A stretch of DNA of 64,000 nt from NCBI RefSeq assembly GCF_015832195.1, contig NC_052028.1:10397501-10461500 (forward strand). The letters are read 5' to 3'. Position 1 is the first letter of the stretch. Each line of letters begins with the position of its first letter. Position numbers and translations under genes: made by a program. Below, piece after piece: positions 1 through 14,479 of the stretch. Source of the stretch: Motacilla alba alba. Lineage: Eukaryota > Chordata > Aves > Passeriformes > Motacillidae. The notes below the pieces were generated by a model. It was not told the origin of the DNA. It worked only from the letters and a program-made list of their open reading frames with translations, and did no database searches.

Positions 1-1919
1 TCCCTCCTTGAAATTCAAGACATCGAAAGGTTAATTCAGTCTTCTCAGTTCCATTTCCTTCCGTCTGTTCCCCTTCCCACACTCCTCCCCACCCCCCATC
101 TGTAGACAGCTGAGTTATTTGAATTTTGTGCAAGCTAGTATTCATCCAAAGGGGAAAATCACTCAACGTATGCACCAGGCAACCGAAAATTGCAGTACGG
201 CACTCTTGCATTTTTTACTTCCTATTTGCTTTTCTCTGCGTTCACCAGCTTGGGCTGTGGGCATACACACTCACGCCCCAAGGATAAAGTTAAATTAAAG
301 CTCGTGTGTCCCCATCGCTGTTGAATTCCCATTCTTTGCATTCACATGGAATCTGTGCTCAAGCTGCTGTGGTTATACCTTGGGTTGAGGAAAGGCTGCA
401 GTTCCCGTTACCACAATTTGTCAGCTGCCAACACAATCACTCTCTGCTGCTCCCATGTTATTTCATGGTGTGGTCACTCATACTCAAGGTACACTAACTC
501 CAGAGGAGTCACTTTGGCAGAGCTCAGGTTAACCCTGGGATGAAGACAGAGCTTCGATCCAACTGATTTTGGCACTTCGCATACATTTACAAGAAAAAGA
601 AATCCATAAAAGTACTCATTAAAAATGTTCTAGTTCACTCAGGTTCTGAAGGAAGAGATGTTCACTTCAGATGCCAGGAGAGGTAAACAGTATCATCTTT
701 CTTTATTCTCTTTTTCACATTTTAAAAAAGAAAAACAGTGTTTAATGTAAAATACTTGCAGCTTTCATGGAAAAGGCAGAATTAACAGATGTGGAACTAA
801 CTTACTACCATTTTCTTACATTGTTGACCTTGTACACAATATGTAATACCTATGTGTTTGACTTACACTGTATAATAAGCTTATAAAATTGGAAAATTAT
901 TTTTGGAAAAGATGATGGAGAAATACAAGTTTTTATTCTGTAAATTGCTCAAAGTAATCAGCTAGAAAAGATAACTTGGCTGCCCTTTCTGTTCCTCTGC
1001 TTCAGCAGCCTTGTTTCCTTAAGCAGCTGAAAAACTTCAGGGTTTATCTTCTCCCCAAACATAAAACCACTCAAGCTACCAGGGGTCCTAGGCTATTGAG
1101 AGTGGAATGATTTGGCAACACAAAGAGAAGTTCTGGTGAGGTGCCCCTCAAAATTACATCCACAGCCCTGTGGAATGAAGAATTCCTCACCTCTGTAGCT
1201 ATCCCAGCACAGCACAGATTGTAACAACAGACCCACCTATTGTCCTTTTTCCTCTGGACAAAAAGAACATCTAAAGTTAACATAAAGTTAGTAGATCTCC
1301 AGATTTTATGATCTTTGGTCTGTCTTCTCCTGGATTATGTTGGTTATCTATTTGCTGCACAGTGGGTGCCACAGTTTGAATTGTAATGTTTTTCCTCTCT
1401 GAAGCAAAGACAGGGAGAATCTCAAGAGTGGATTATTCATTTCAGAGCAGCCAGCTACACTGAGAAAAGCCATGTTTGAGCACACTCCCAAGATTTCCCT
1501 GTCTTACTTCTTCCCTAAACTGCTGCTTGCAGGAGATGCTTCTGTCCAGAGACAGAGAGAAAAAAAAAATACTTTTAAAGACTCAAAGTCATGCTAAACT
1601 TATGTCTCTAGACCAGTATGTATCACAAACTGTCACGTGCTCTGTAGCACTAACTAATGTGACTAACACATCACATGCTTTGTCCCCCACCCTGGCTTTG
1701 GGAAGAGAAGCCTGTGCATGGACATTCTGTGCTAATTCTACTTTTTGCTTTAATAATTCATGCATGGGTCAATACATTTTGCTAGAAGGGGCCAGGCCAC
1801 AGCCGAGTACTTTGTGCTGGAAGATACACTTTTGGGTCAGTTATTGAGAAAGCTCTGTTGCAAGAATCTCCATCTGGTTAAAGTTTTAAAAATTCACCCC
1901 CATATCAAGTTTTATAATA

Positions 1920-1922
1920 TAA

Positions 1923-1956
<34 letters not shown>

Positions 1957-1967
1957 AGAGAGAGAGG
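1920..1967. repeat. Poly(A)/(GA) simple repeat
   Basis: About 24 consecutive A residues grade into AAG, AAAAAG and then a short GA dinucleotide run. It is not preceded by a recognisable retroposed gene, so it is called a simple repeat and not a retrocopy tail. Confidence 0.85.
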
Positions 1968-2967
1968 AAATTCTACTCCCACTAGCTTATGTTTTCTCCT
2001 TTTGCTCTGTGCTGCAACAGGGCTTCTGTTATAGACTTGACTGAACTGAACTCCTGAGCTATTTGGAAAATATGGGGTTGGAAAAAATAGTCCAAGGAGA
2101 AGGACTATGTACAATTGCCTCTCCTCTCCCCTCATCTTCTGCATGTACCTACCCTCAAGGTTCAATGGTCTTGGTAAGGAAAATGAAACACCTTAGGTAA
2201 TGCTAAAACGTCCAGTGTAAGACAAGTGTCGAGTATTTACTGACTGGCAGCGCAGCATTACAGCAGAGAGCCTGCCAAAGAGGGATCAGTGCCTTCCTTA
2301 CACCCCCAGGATTCATTGTCTCTTAGCCTGGGAACCTGTCTCTGTTCCCAAACAGGGATATTTTTTTTGGCAGCAAGACGGAACAAAAGGCACAAAGAGA
2401 ACTAAGAAAACCCTTTCAGTGAAGCTGTAGTCTTTTCTTTTTCCTGTTCCCCTGAGGACGGGAAACCTTCTAAGGACAGCTCATAATATACCCAATCCTG
2501 CTACCTGCCTGGGAGGTGCTCAGTGCTCACAGGGACCTGCAGGAATTAGGATCTGTGCAGATTCCAGCCCAGCTTTCAGCCTTGACAAATTGATCCCCTA
2601 CCTTTAGCACCAAAAATACCACAGCATTTTGAAAATGAAATCACTGTTATATTTGAGTGGGTGTGTTATTTCGAGACAGCACTAATGTGATTATAAAATC
2701 AGTTGTGTCAGCTTATTGGCTCAGCTACAGACACTGATCTGCTCGAGCGTCTGTTCCTCTACACGGCTGCTCGCCTTAGGGTGCTTTGTCCCCCCTCAGC
2801 TCCCCGTGGAAATAGAGACCATTTGGTTCCCACTGCTGCACTGAAGAGAAAGAAACCCCTTCTTCTGGCAGTTGCCCACCTCGTCTCTAAGAAACTTGGC
2901 ATTTCCAGAGCACCTCTTGTGCCAAACATGAGCACGGCATCACCCAGCCCACTAAAGGCTACAGCCC

Positions 2968-2976
2968 ATATATGTG

Positions 2977-3035
<59 letters not shown>

Positions 3036-3040
3036 ATATG
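2968..3040. repeat. (TG)n-(AT)22-(GTAT)n compound microsatellite
   Basis: A short TG run is followed by an uninterrupted AT dinucleotide array from 2984 to 3027 (22 units) and then imperfect TGTA/TATG units. Apparent reading frames of Tyr-Ile repeats across it are artefacts of the array. Confidence 0.97.
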
Positions 3041-4738
3041 CACGGGCTGGGCATGCTGCTTCCAAGTGACAGCAGCCAAGGGAAGAGGTCAAGTGGCAGC
3101 AGGGTCCAAACCTCCCAGCTTCACTTTTCAGACTTTTCACTTGATCTCCCTCTAAACATTTCCTCTCACCTATTACCGAATCCTGGGAGCAAGTGTTTGT
3201 TTTTCCTGCTGCTCTGTGGGTGTCTGACAGACTCGGTGCCTTGTGCTGCCAGGCATGGTTTAATGCTGTCAATGGCAGGTGACTCACTGGTATCAGAAGT
3301 GTCAGTCCTGGCAGGTTTGAATCAGCCCTTCATCTTTTGGCAACAAATGGAAATGAAATAGAGTTTCCATTGTATGAGGCAGCTTTTCAGGCACAGCCAT
3401 ACCAGTGTAGCTGTATATGCTTTATGTGTAGAGCATCTGTAGAGATTCTATAGTCTGCATGCTCCACTGGCTTCAAGGTTTTTCACATTTCTATACACTT
3501 CATTCTTGTCCCTCTGTGCAACACAAAGAAAGTTGAGGTTTTCGTTGCAACCACAGTCTTCTCAAGGCCAGGTAAATGCCATGTTCCCCTTACTGAATAC
3601 AGTGACTCTGAAATCCTGCAATTAAAAACCTGACAAAGAACAGCTTTGCTGCTCATATACCAAAAATATTTCCATTACTAGCGAAAGGAAAAGGCATCTG
3701 AATATGATATTACCTACCCATCTTTACCTCAAAGTATGCAATGCCCTCAGGCCAAGTTCCAAATTTTCCATATGTAAACTGCATCCAGCTGTGTGTGCTG
3801 CACTGAGTATATAAACATGAGGTTTGAATCCCACACGAGCTGTGTTTGACCACTACGCTGAATTTACGAGCTACAGAAACTTGACAGGCACTTTATGCAC
3901 TGGTCAAGATGTTTGTTATGGAGATGAGTATCTCCTGATTTCAGCAGAGTGAGAACATAAAAGTTCTCATCATTTTGTTATTTTGCTCAACACTGTTGCA
4001 CCTTCCTCACAAACCCAACCCAATGTCAATTAAAAACTCGGTCATCCTCAGCCTGAAAACCCAAACAATGTATCCCAAACTGTTTAGGTATTAGCTTGGA
4101 CAAGAAATTGGGCAATTAAAGCGGTAGTGGTGGTGAAAATAAGCATGCTCACCGTGTCTTAGCATGTTTAGAAGAGCCTGAGCTCTGCTATGGATCCTGG
4201 GGGCAGAGCCTGTGACTGGACGCAGAAAACCAAAAGTGAGGTTCTTCTACTTTGCTGTTCTGAACACTTTGTTTGCTTTCTACAACTGAGAGGACTTGTG
4301 CTACTCTTGAAGTTTAAGAGGTTTTGTCCTTTTAGTCTCTCTTCATAATCAGAATTACAATTGTTATTTTTTAAAATGGACAAATATTTTAAAAACTGCA
4401 ACTCATTAGCTGCCTGGATTCATGAATCACTCAGATTATGTTTTAAAGTCTTTTCTGATCTAAATCTTGTGTCCAGCCAAACAAGAGGTTAATGCTCTCT
4501 CTTTAAACAGACATAAAGACTCTTCAGTGCCAAATATTCACCCAGTAGCTGCCTTCCTGCTTTTTCCCAGGGGGTTTCAGTCAGGAACACAGCTTTCTGT
4601 TTGTGACAACTGGTTGGATATGTGGGATAGAAGCAAAGGAACTAGGTCCTGACATTAAATATGGTGCACACACACACAGTGATTTGGTGTGGTCAGTGCA
4701 GATGCAGAGATAACCGAGCCAGCCTGCACAAATCCCTT

Positions 4739-4912
4739 AGGCTGGGAAAAACCTTTAAGATCAAGTCCAACCACAAACCTGTTCATTGTTTTAGTTTAAA
4801 CAAACATTGTAAGAAGAGGTCCTTAAGACACATTTAAGCACATTAAAACCATTTTCTCCATGCACACGTGTCAGACTCAAGCCCACTCCACCTGAGCCTG
4901 TGGTGCCAACAG
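4739..4912 (-). mobile_element. CR1 LINE fragment, old and diverged
   Basis: On the plus strand the piece reads like the reverse complement of a CR1 3' region: GGGAAAAACCTTTAAGATCA and AGTCCAACC near the start, then an ACACGTGTC-like block, ACTCCACC and a CCTGAGCCTGTG-like block. The order of these blocks matches avian CR1. Divergence is high, so the limits are approximate and the call rests on recalled CR1 consensus blocks. Confidence 0.65.
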
Positions 4913-5717
4913 AAAGATCCACAGACCTTCCAGGGGCTCTCAATCAGCTGAGAGACATCTCTGTCCCTCTGAGCTCACTGCTCAGGCTGCCTTACAGTCA
5001 GTAGAGAAAACCAGCTACTCCTAGGGCACAATCAATTTTATCCCAACTTCCTTGCCTCCCTTGTGACTGTCATGGAGTCTAGACTGGAATTTCAGGTGGA
5101 GACACTGAAAGGTACACGAGAGGAAACCCCCACCAGTATCCAGGAGGATGCACACAGCCCTTCTCTCCCCGCTTCCAGAGCTCTGGGCTGAGGGAGGCAC
5201 CAGCAAGGGAATTAAGAGCTACCAAAACAGGCACAAGCAGAAATTCATTGTACATCCCTTTAGGACACGTTCCTGGATGTCACTGTGGTGCCTGGGCTGT
5301 GCTAATCTCAGACTTGGCCCTTGGTCTTGGCAGTCACACCATGGCTGTGCTGAGAGCCCTCCAGAGCCCCAGGCTTGTGCTTCTGCCAGCCTGGGCAGGC
5401 AGGGATGATCCCCAGGTGTGTGGCTGGATGCACCTACAATCCCCCCCCCCCGAAAAACTAATCTGGCAGCAGCAACCCCCAAAGCTCAACCTTACTCCAA
5501 ACCTCAGCACTGGGAAATGGTGGGAAGGGAAACTTCAATATGATTGTCATGGTAAATGAAGAGAACAGAAAAAAAGAAAAATCAAGATGTAATTTGGCAG
5601 TTTTCCATGTCAGTATTCCCATTTCCCTCCCTCATGCACTTTCTGCAGGAGCAATCTGTCCTTTCCCTAAACGCTGAGCAATCCCAGCACTAAACTAATC
5701 AATATTAATAGTGATGG

Positions 5718-5757
5718 GTTCGGGAGGGGGGAGGAGGGGAGAGGAGAGGAGAGGAGG
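5718..5757 (+). promoter_or_regulatory. GA-rich, G-quadruplex-capable promoter element
   Basis: A purine-only tract with at least four G runs (GGG, GGGGGG, GGGG and GG-rich repeats) followed by repeated GAGAGGA units lies about 70 bases upstream of the donor of the probable first exon of the beta-thymosin gene. GA-rich tracts of this kind occur in TATA-less promoters. No clear TATA box is seen. The promoter role is inferred from position. Confidence 0.45.
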
Positions 5758-5779
5758 GATTACCCTGACCTTTTTCAAC

Positions 5780-5830
5780 TCACACTGCCTCAGACGGCCA
5801 CCAAGCAGCTGAAGAGAGAGCAGCCAGACG
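5780..5830 (+). other. Probable non-coding exon 1 of the beta-thymosin gene
   Basis: Sequence ending AGCCAGACG at 5830 is followed by GTAATG, a good donor. Beta-thymosin genes usually have a non-coding first exon, and this one lies 888 bases before the coding exon acceptor at 6717-6718. The 5' limit is a guess placed just after the GA-rich tract. Transcript data would settle it. Confidence 0.45.
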
Positions 5831-6639
5831 GTAATGCCATGTGGTTTTAGTAGCTTTTCATTTTTTTTTAAATTTTTTTCCTTGTGAATATTTACTCTGT
5901 TGTCTCAGTGCAGATAGCAATGAAATCTGATTTTCTGCAGGAAGGAAAAAATATAATTATATCAGCCATCTCCGGGCCAAGCCTTGCCTTGATGGGAAAC
6001 TCCACTAAAATAAGGGGAATGATGCCCAGGCTGGATTTTAACTTGAATTTCTTAATAAAAAGAGGAATTGGATTAGGGAAGTTTTGACAGGTGAAATGTT
6101 GGTGTGCTTTGTGGAATTCTCTTTATTATAATAGAGTATAATCAAAGCCATTGAGCTGTGACTGGGATATGGAGCAAGAGCAAACAAAGGGCTGGGGGAA
6201 CCGGTCCTCTATTGTTATGTTCAAGTGTCCACAGCAGCTCAGGAGATGGATGTACTCAGTGCAGGGGGCTCAGAATGAAAAACAAATCCTATTAATTAAA
6301 AGAAAATAATAATTGAAGCTCTTTGTTCCTGTTGGATTTGCAGTTTATTGTAGATTTTCCAGTTAGCAGCATTTATTAAAATACAGGTTTATGTCAGGGG
6401 GCACTGTGGATTACTAGCAATTAATAATTGTCTCTTTTATTACCGATTAATCTTGTTGCCATGTGCAAAATATGATTTTTAGAAACTGCATTTGAGAAAT
6501 CTAGAGAAAATTCTATTTATGTGTTTCTTTTTTTGCTCTGAAAGAGCCAAGCCTCAGGGAAAGGTCCCAGATTGAGTGTTAGGTTTGTGGAGGTTTTTGA
6601 ATAAACATTTCTATGGTATTTTAATATTTTTTCTCTTGA

Positions 6640-8277
<1,638 letters not shown>

Positions 8278-8505
8278 GCATAACATTGAAGATGTGACTG
8301 CTGCTTCTTCAGTGGGGTTTTGGCTTCTGAGTTGGGTTGTTGTTTTATTTTGTCCTTCCCACCCCATATTTGTTGCCCATTTATTTTAGGAAACATTTGT
8401 TAATTTAATGTTCCCTGGAGAAGTTTGGTTTGTGTTTGTTGAAGATACTATGTATTTGTATTCTTAAAATTATAATTCAAAGTTCTGTATCAACCCCATT
8501 ACTTG

Positions 8506-8523
8506 GCAAAAAAAAAAAAAAAA
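8506..8523. repeat. Poly(A) tract in thymosin 3'UTR region
   Basis: A run of about 18 A residues within the likely 3'UTR of the beta-thymosin gene, upstream of the candidate polyadenylation signal. Confidence 0.8.
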
Positions 8524-8558
8524 GCAATTTGCATAGAAATTGTTTTCCTAAACCTCAC

Positions 8559-8564
8559 AATAAA
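8559..8564 (+). terminator. Candidate polyadenylation signal of the beta-thymosin gene
   Basis: AATAAA about 282 bases after the stop codon, in AT-rich sequence. The distance is normal for a beta-thymosin 3'UTR. Use of the site is inferred. Confidence 0.5.
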
Positions 8565-11521
8565 CAGGCTTCTTCTGACCAACTGTCCTTGAGCCTTGCA
8601 GAAATCAAGTTTACACTGCAACTCTTACCAACACCTTTCCTCCTTTGTTTGCATTTCCTCAGCAGCTCGGGGCTTTGGCCAGGCTGGGGAGGGTTACCCC
8701 AGGCACTCACAGGTCCCTTGGCTGGAGCACAACCCCTCTCCTTCACCTGTATCCTGCAGAATCCCAGAGCCCCAGATGGCACCAATCCACAGGAACCCCT
8801 CTGACCGCCCTCACAGCAGCCTGGAGACTTCACCCCCATCCCTTGTGTCACTCAAGGTGTTTCATGGGAACCCTGAGGGACAAACTGTGGGTGCCAGGGG
8901 CTTTGAAACCCCCAGCCTGGCAGCAGGCATGGGAAAGAGGGGAAGCCACTGGCCTGCTTCAGTCTTGCCCAGCAGCAGATTAGAGGCTCCAGAGACAAGT
9001 ACCCACTTACAAATTCCGTGCCAACTTGATGGCTGGGCTGAGGACATATTCAAATTAACATTCCAGGTGAAGGAAAGGGCTGCAGCACCCTCTCCACAGC
9101 TTTTTTATCTCTCTAACTTGCAAAGATCCAGTCAACCTTGTGATAACTGCAGCACAAACACAGCCTTTGGCCCATCTCATACCAAGCAATACAAGAATGA
9201 GGGAAGGTGGAAGGAAGAAAGAAAATTAAGTATTGCATTAATTTTTAGGGACGAGAGAAAGATCTTTAGCAGCACAGGGGTGTAAGATACAAACCTTCAA
9301 AGTAAGAAAGGACTTCCTACATCTTCATTACTGGTGGAGCAATAACATCCTCACTGGTCTGCAGAGGACTTGGCAAAAATAGACTCTGGTACCAGCTCAG
9401 GGGACTCTCAATTACATGGTATCACATTATCTCTGGAATTAATTTGCAATCATATTAGAAAAACAAATGCTTACTCTGGGCAGATAAACTGTTATCCCTG
9501 GAGCTTCAGTTTGATCCTACTTGTGCTGTGAGGTGAGAACAGCTCTGTGTACTTCAGCAGGGTTAGTCTGGGCTTGTACCTGCATGAGGTGAGGCAGAGC
9601 ACAGCCTACAGGCTTCAGGAAGCAGAGGGGAATGGTTGGGGTGATGTCCAGAAAGTTCTTGTTTGCTCAAGGGCTGTTTGACATTTGACATAGAATGTGA
9701 ATAGTCAGAGCTGCAATTAAAAGTAGCAGTGGTTCCACAAGACTGTGACCTTTGGTGGCAACAGAAAATAACCAGAGGTGACCAGGAGACCAAAGGAAAA
9801 CACAGGGCAAGAGGAGCAATGATTACTGTCAGAGCTCTGCTAATGCGGTGGTGTCCAAAGGGATCAGACTGCTGTTTCAATCCACATTCATCAGTGATGA
9901 TATTTTCTTTTCATGACCAAGGTTTTTTGCACATTCTCATTTGAGGACCCCTTGGCACCTGACTCAAAGGGGTAGTTATTTTTAGGTCAGCTGGACTTAT
10001 TAATACTGATTTTTATATAAAAGGTAAGGAATGCAAGAGATTGAGCAACAAAGAAAACAGTGCTCTTTTCTTTGTGACACATGGCCTCCCCTCACCCCTG
10101 CACACTTTGGGGTCAAGGAGCCTCTGACATTATTTACATATTTGCATTGATGATGGTTCGTTCACAGAGGAAGCATTTAGAGATAGCACTTAGAGCAACA
10201 CCACCTATGGAAATCTGTAGAGTTCCTACTGTTCAACCAGATTTCATTCAACCTGTTCCTTTTCCCAGGATGGTTTACAAGCTCTGAATTGCACTCAGCA
10301 GTAAGGCCACAGATGAGACTTGACTTTGGTTTTGTCCCACGTGATGATCTCCCTCCACCTCTGCCAGTACAGAGCATCTGCCAACTCACTCAGCAAATAC
10401 ACTGTAAATCACCAAAAACTTCTTTGGCATCACTGAAACAGGAGCTGGTCTCTGTGCCCACAAGCTCTCCCAAAAATCAAAGGCCTGGGCTGTGTCCTCA
10501 GCCTGCACTTTTTGGGCAGAAGGGAAGGAAGGTCTGGCCAAAGCAAGAAAACAAGAGAGATATTCTGCTCTTGTGTTTGTAAGATACAAAGGATTGGCAG
10601 CACAGCTCAGGTTTGCCCAAGCACTTGGCTCGGGGCTGCTCCTGGTGCTGCTGCAGGGCTCAGCCTCCCCCCATGAAGCCTGCTCCCAGTTTAGCTGTTT
10701 GAATTTAAGGCCTGAAACAGTAAAACCAACATCTCAGTGCTTTTATCCACACTTCTCACCCCACTAATTAGGCTGAGAAGAGCTTTAGTCACATTCCCCA
10801 CCCCTGGATCTGACTACAAAGGCTACAAACACCTGCTCACCTGGAGAAACTCCTCAAGGTTAAAGGTAGATCTTCCCAGCTTTCCCCCACCTGCTGCCCC
10901 GGGTAGAGCATGGCTTTATGGCAGGGCTTGGGGAGTGCTTCTTTCACAATTAGCAGTTCAGAGAGGCTCAAAGTTACAAACACATAGCTGCAGTACTCTG
11001 ATTTGAGGGACATCCCTCTCTGCTGCTGGGGGAGGCCATTTCAACCCAGGAACTGCATCAGGAGAAGTTTGTCAAGAGCAGGGACAAGTTTGGCTCACTG
11101 TTATCTTAAGAACATTAAAGCCCTTATCTGTGGGGCAAGCTGGGGACACTAACCAGGAAACTGGTCATTACTTCAGGCTGAGAAAGGGAATTTTCATCCT
11201 TCCAGGCATTACACAAGGAAATATTTGTTGCTGCCATTGAGAGGGAGCTATGAGCAGAGCCAAGCTAAGCTAAACCAAAGCAAACACCTTACCCACACCT
11301 AGGGAACACCTTCTGGGTGTTAACCTGACCTTTAGTCCCTGGAAGAGCATCTTCCAGCTCCAAGGCTCCCCAGCAGCCACCCACTCCAGGAACTGGGGCC
11401 CTTTCCCAGCCTCCATGGTGATGGGCAGCTGAGCTGGAGACAAGCTCATCAATAAACAGAACCAGCTCCAGGGGGGAAACTTAAATATTTCTGCTAATTA
11501 GCAGCAGCCCCTTGCTGTAAT

Positions 11522-11571
11522 ATAAAGGTACATAAACGAGGTACCTTTAGGTACCATAAAGGTACATAAAC
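11522..11571. repeat. Short direct and inverted repeat built on GGTACC
   Basis: ATAAAGGTACATAAAC occurs twice, at 11522-11537 and 11556-11571, with a 34-base period. Between them AAAGGTAC (11524-11531) is answered by GTACCTTT (11541-11548), and GGTACC recurs at 11550, so the block can form a small hairpin. Confidence 0.85.
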
Positions 11572-14270
11572 ATATACCTTGCCACTCACTCCTCCAAAGG
11601 AAAAATGCCTCCCATGCTAATGCAGTTACAGCCAAAAAAGAAATCGTTATATGCAGCTGAACATTATATGCAGATAAACACCCACTTTCTTGGCATCACC
11701 ATGGAGCCAGTTTTGCCCCCTGGATCCCAGGGATAGGGCCAGGCCTCTCAGGCTCTTGGCCAAGTCCACCTGCCCCTGTGAGTCACCTCTAATTGCTGTG
11801 CACAGTTGCAGCAAGCCCTGGCTGGGCAGAGGGGATCTGCATTCCTGTCGTTTGGTTGTTATACCAAAGTGAGTTGATTTAATAAATCTCATTAGGCAGG
11901 CATTTGATAGCAGTGAAAGCCAGGCAGAGCAAGCCCTGAGCCTAGTTCTCCTAGGCAAAGGGCATTTGTGTGTTCCACCACAGCTGGAGCCTGCTGCCAG
12001 CCCCAGCTCAGATACCATGGCTGAGTCTCAAAGCACATGTGGGGGCTTTTTCAAATATATTTGGGTGTTCTCTCTTATTTGGGTCCTTAGCCCCGTGACT
12101 GCTGAGACTTGCCACAGCTCTACAGTGATGAGGGCAGTGGGTTTTGGCCAGTGCTTGGCCACCACAACAAAAGCTGGGATGCCCATGCAAGGCCAAGGCT
12201 GGAGAAGTCTTTGGAAAATGCCTTTGTGTGTTTGTTCTGCCCTAAGCCCTGGTCCTGATGCAGCAGAGACCTCTCCTGCTGAGAGAGGATCAGGGGAAGA
12301 AACCAGGAGAGATGTGAGCAAAGGAAGATCTGCAAAAGCTCTGTGGAATCAAGGGTCTGAACCACACCACGTGGGAAGGAGGTCAGGGCTGGGAGTGCAG
12401 CCAGGGAGGTGCCCACGGCAGCAGAAACTGCAGGCAGAAGAAGCCAGGGTGGTTCTCATGCCTCTGCCTGGCTCACCCCTTGTTTTTCCAAAAACACAGG
12501 GTGAAAACAATAGTCTTTTGAAAAGCACTAACCTTCTGGTGCCAAGCTGGAGGAGCCTCCCACACTGTGCAGGGGCAAACAAAGGCTCTGTGTCCTCCTG
12601 GAGCCCTGGCACGGGCAGCCAGCCCTGGCCTTGCCACCTGTTCCCACCCAGAGCTCTGGCTGTCCCAGCCCATCCAGGACAGCGAGGTGTGTCCCAGCAG
12701 CACAGCCTGCTCAGGCTGGAGCGTGAGAGGCACGCTGGGGCTGAGCCAGCCTGTGTGGGAGCAGGTGTGGTGGGGGTGTTTCTCCAGCTCCAGCCCAGCA
12801 CCGCTCAAACTGACAGCAGGGAAAGCTCTGCTTGCATCTCCTGTGCCCGGAGAGGCGGCTCCGTGCGCTCGCTGCCTTGTCAGGAGAGCTGGCTTGGGAA
12901 AGAACAGTTGCTGGGGATGGTTGGTGCACATCTTGTAAGCTGTGCTGACAACAGCTCTTGACAACTCCTACCGTCAACTGCAAATTCACCAATGCTTCGT
13001 GTTTGCTTCGAGGCCCGGGGCCAGAATTCATTCAGCCCGTGGGGAATCGGGAAGGAAGGAAGAGGAGGGGGGAGCAAAAGGGGGTTTCTATCTGCTCTGG
13101 TCCAAGGGACACGTGAAAATGAGGTCTCTTAAGGCCCCAGCAGTATGCACTGAACAAAAAGAATGAGAATTTAAAAAATAAAAAAAAAACAATTTCAGGA
13201 ATTTTTAGCTGGTCTCATGAATCCAGAAGCCAACTCAGTATCAAAATTTTTGATTTGGCAAAGTTGCAACAACAAGGGAGGAAAAAAATTGTGTGTGACT
13301 CCAAGTGGGTGTTTTCAAACAGCATCTTGTTTGGGGAAAATAATCCTCCTTGGTCTGCTTTGTTTTCTCATGATGCTGGAAATAATTCTTCTCCTCAGAG
13401 AGAAGAATTGGGGTTTTATTTTTCTGTCTAATCATGGGAGCTACCTCTGGTCACGCCTGACCCCCATCCTTGCTAGCACTGGGAGGAGTCACCACCACAA
13501 AGTGTTAAAGAAACACATGTGCAGGTCCAAAATCATACATTTCATTTAGCAATGAAGAAATCAGGCATGAGGAGCCTTGGCTGAAGGCACGTGCCTTTGG
13601 GGCTGAGCCCAAGGGCAGTGATGGAGGCAGCAGGGATGCCGTGGGGCAGCAGCATCACTCCCACTGCCAGGACCCTTCTCTCCAGGGAGCAGGAATAGCA
13701 GTACCTTGTAGAATTGCAATAGCTCCATTTTAGCTTTGTACCAGCTCCAGCCTCCTCGCTGCTCCACAAGATTCACCATTTTATTTCTGTCCTGTGCAGG
13801 CTCATTTCAGTGGGATCTGGGTGAGCCAAGCCCACGGTGCTGCTCCTGGCCGCGTGCACGGACAGCAGCACAGCCCTCCCCGGTGCCAGCACGGGCAGCA
13901 AGGAGCACGGGCACCGGGAGGGAAGAGGTGTCCCACAGCTTGTGCCAGCTGCAGCCCCTCACGCTGGCAGACATCGCCAGGAACGCTGATGGTTTGGGGG
14001 CATCAATCCAGAGCCAGATGGGGGCAGTGACAATGCCGTGACCCTGGGGCAGGTGGGTGCTGCTGGAGGATTGCTCTTGCCCACGCAGCTCCATCACGGC
14101 CACATGAACCGCAGCAGGGGCCTTTTTTGCTTTTTTTCCTTTCAATACACCTTGAAAATCCCAGGGCTCGGCCAGCCAGCCCGAGCATGGAAAGCTCCGC
14201 AGGGTTTGCTTGGGCAGCGGGACTGGGACTGCTGCACAGCTTCCATCCCAGCTGCCTCTCGCGGTGCTCG

Positions 14271-14440
14271 GCTGGGGACACCCTGCAGGCTGTGCCACCC
14301 GTGTGCCACCCGGGCACTGCCAGCGGGCACGATGGATACGGGATGCGCTGGGGACACCCTGCAGGCTGTGCCACCCGTGTGCCACCCGGGCACTGCCAGC
14401 GGGAACGGTGCGTGCGGGACGGGCTGGGGACGCTGTGCGG
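14271..14440. repeat. 76-bp minisatellite, two full units and a partial third
   Basis: Units start at 14271, 14347 and 14423 with GCTGGGGACACCCTGCAGGC or a near copy. The first about 57 bases of units one and two are identical; the third diverges after about ten bases. Inside each unit GTGCCACCCG is itself nearly duplicated. Confidence 0.9.
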
Positions 14441-14479
14441 TGCGGGGATGTCCCACAGGGGGGAGCCTCGTCACCAGCC

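Larger units (their letters stand above)
1..5717. other. Non-coding upstream flank, no gene recognised
   Basis: No open frame here resembles a known protein, and the frames present are short and lack codon-like composition. The stretch holds a poly(A)/(GA) tract near 1920-1966, an (AT)n microsatellite near 2984, an old CR1 fragment near 4739 and a ten-base C run at about 5443. A TATA-like TATATAAA at about 3808 has no gene after it that I can recognise. Confidence 0.6.

Noticed and set aside
3808..3815. TATATAAA box
   Set aside because: No gene, exon or CpG-rich sequence follows; chance in AT-rich DNA is likely.
3790..3845. tRNA-like T-loop (GGTTTGAATCCCAC)
   Set aside because: No A box, no acceptor stem pairing and no anticodon arm could be drawn around it.
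8596..9285. Open frame of 229 codons after the thymosin gene
   Set aside because: It overlaps the thymosin poly(A) region, has no family resemblance and shares the DNA with other frames.
11966..12961. Open frame of 331 codons, plus strand
   Set aside because: Competing frames of 97-163 codons cover the same DNA on the other strand, composition is low-information GC-rich, and no domain is recognisable. No promoter or splice context.
14450..14470. CTCF-like CCCACAGGGGGGAGCC
   Set aside because: It departs from the core at two or more important positions, and the GC-rich repeat context makes chance matches likely.
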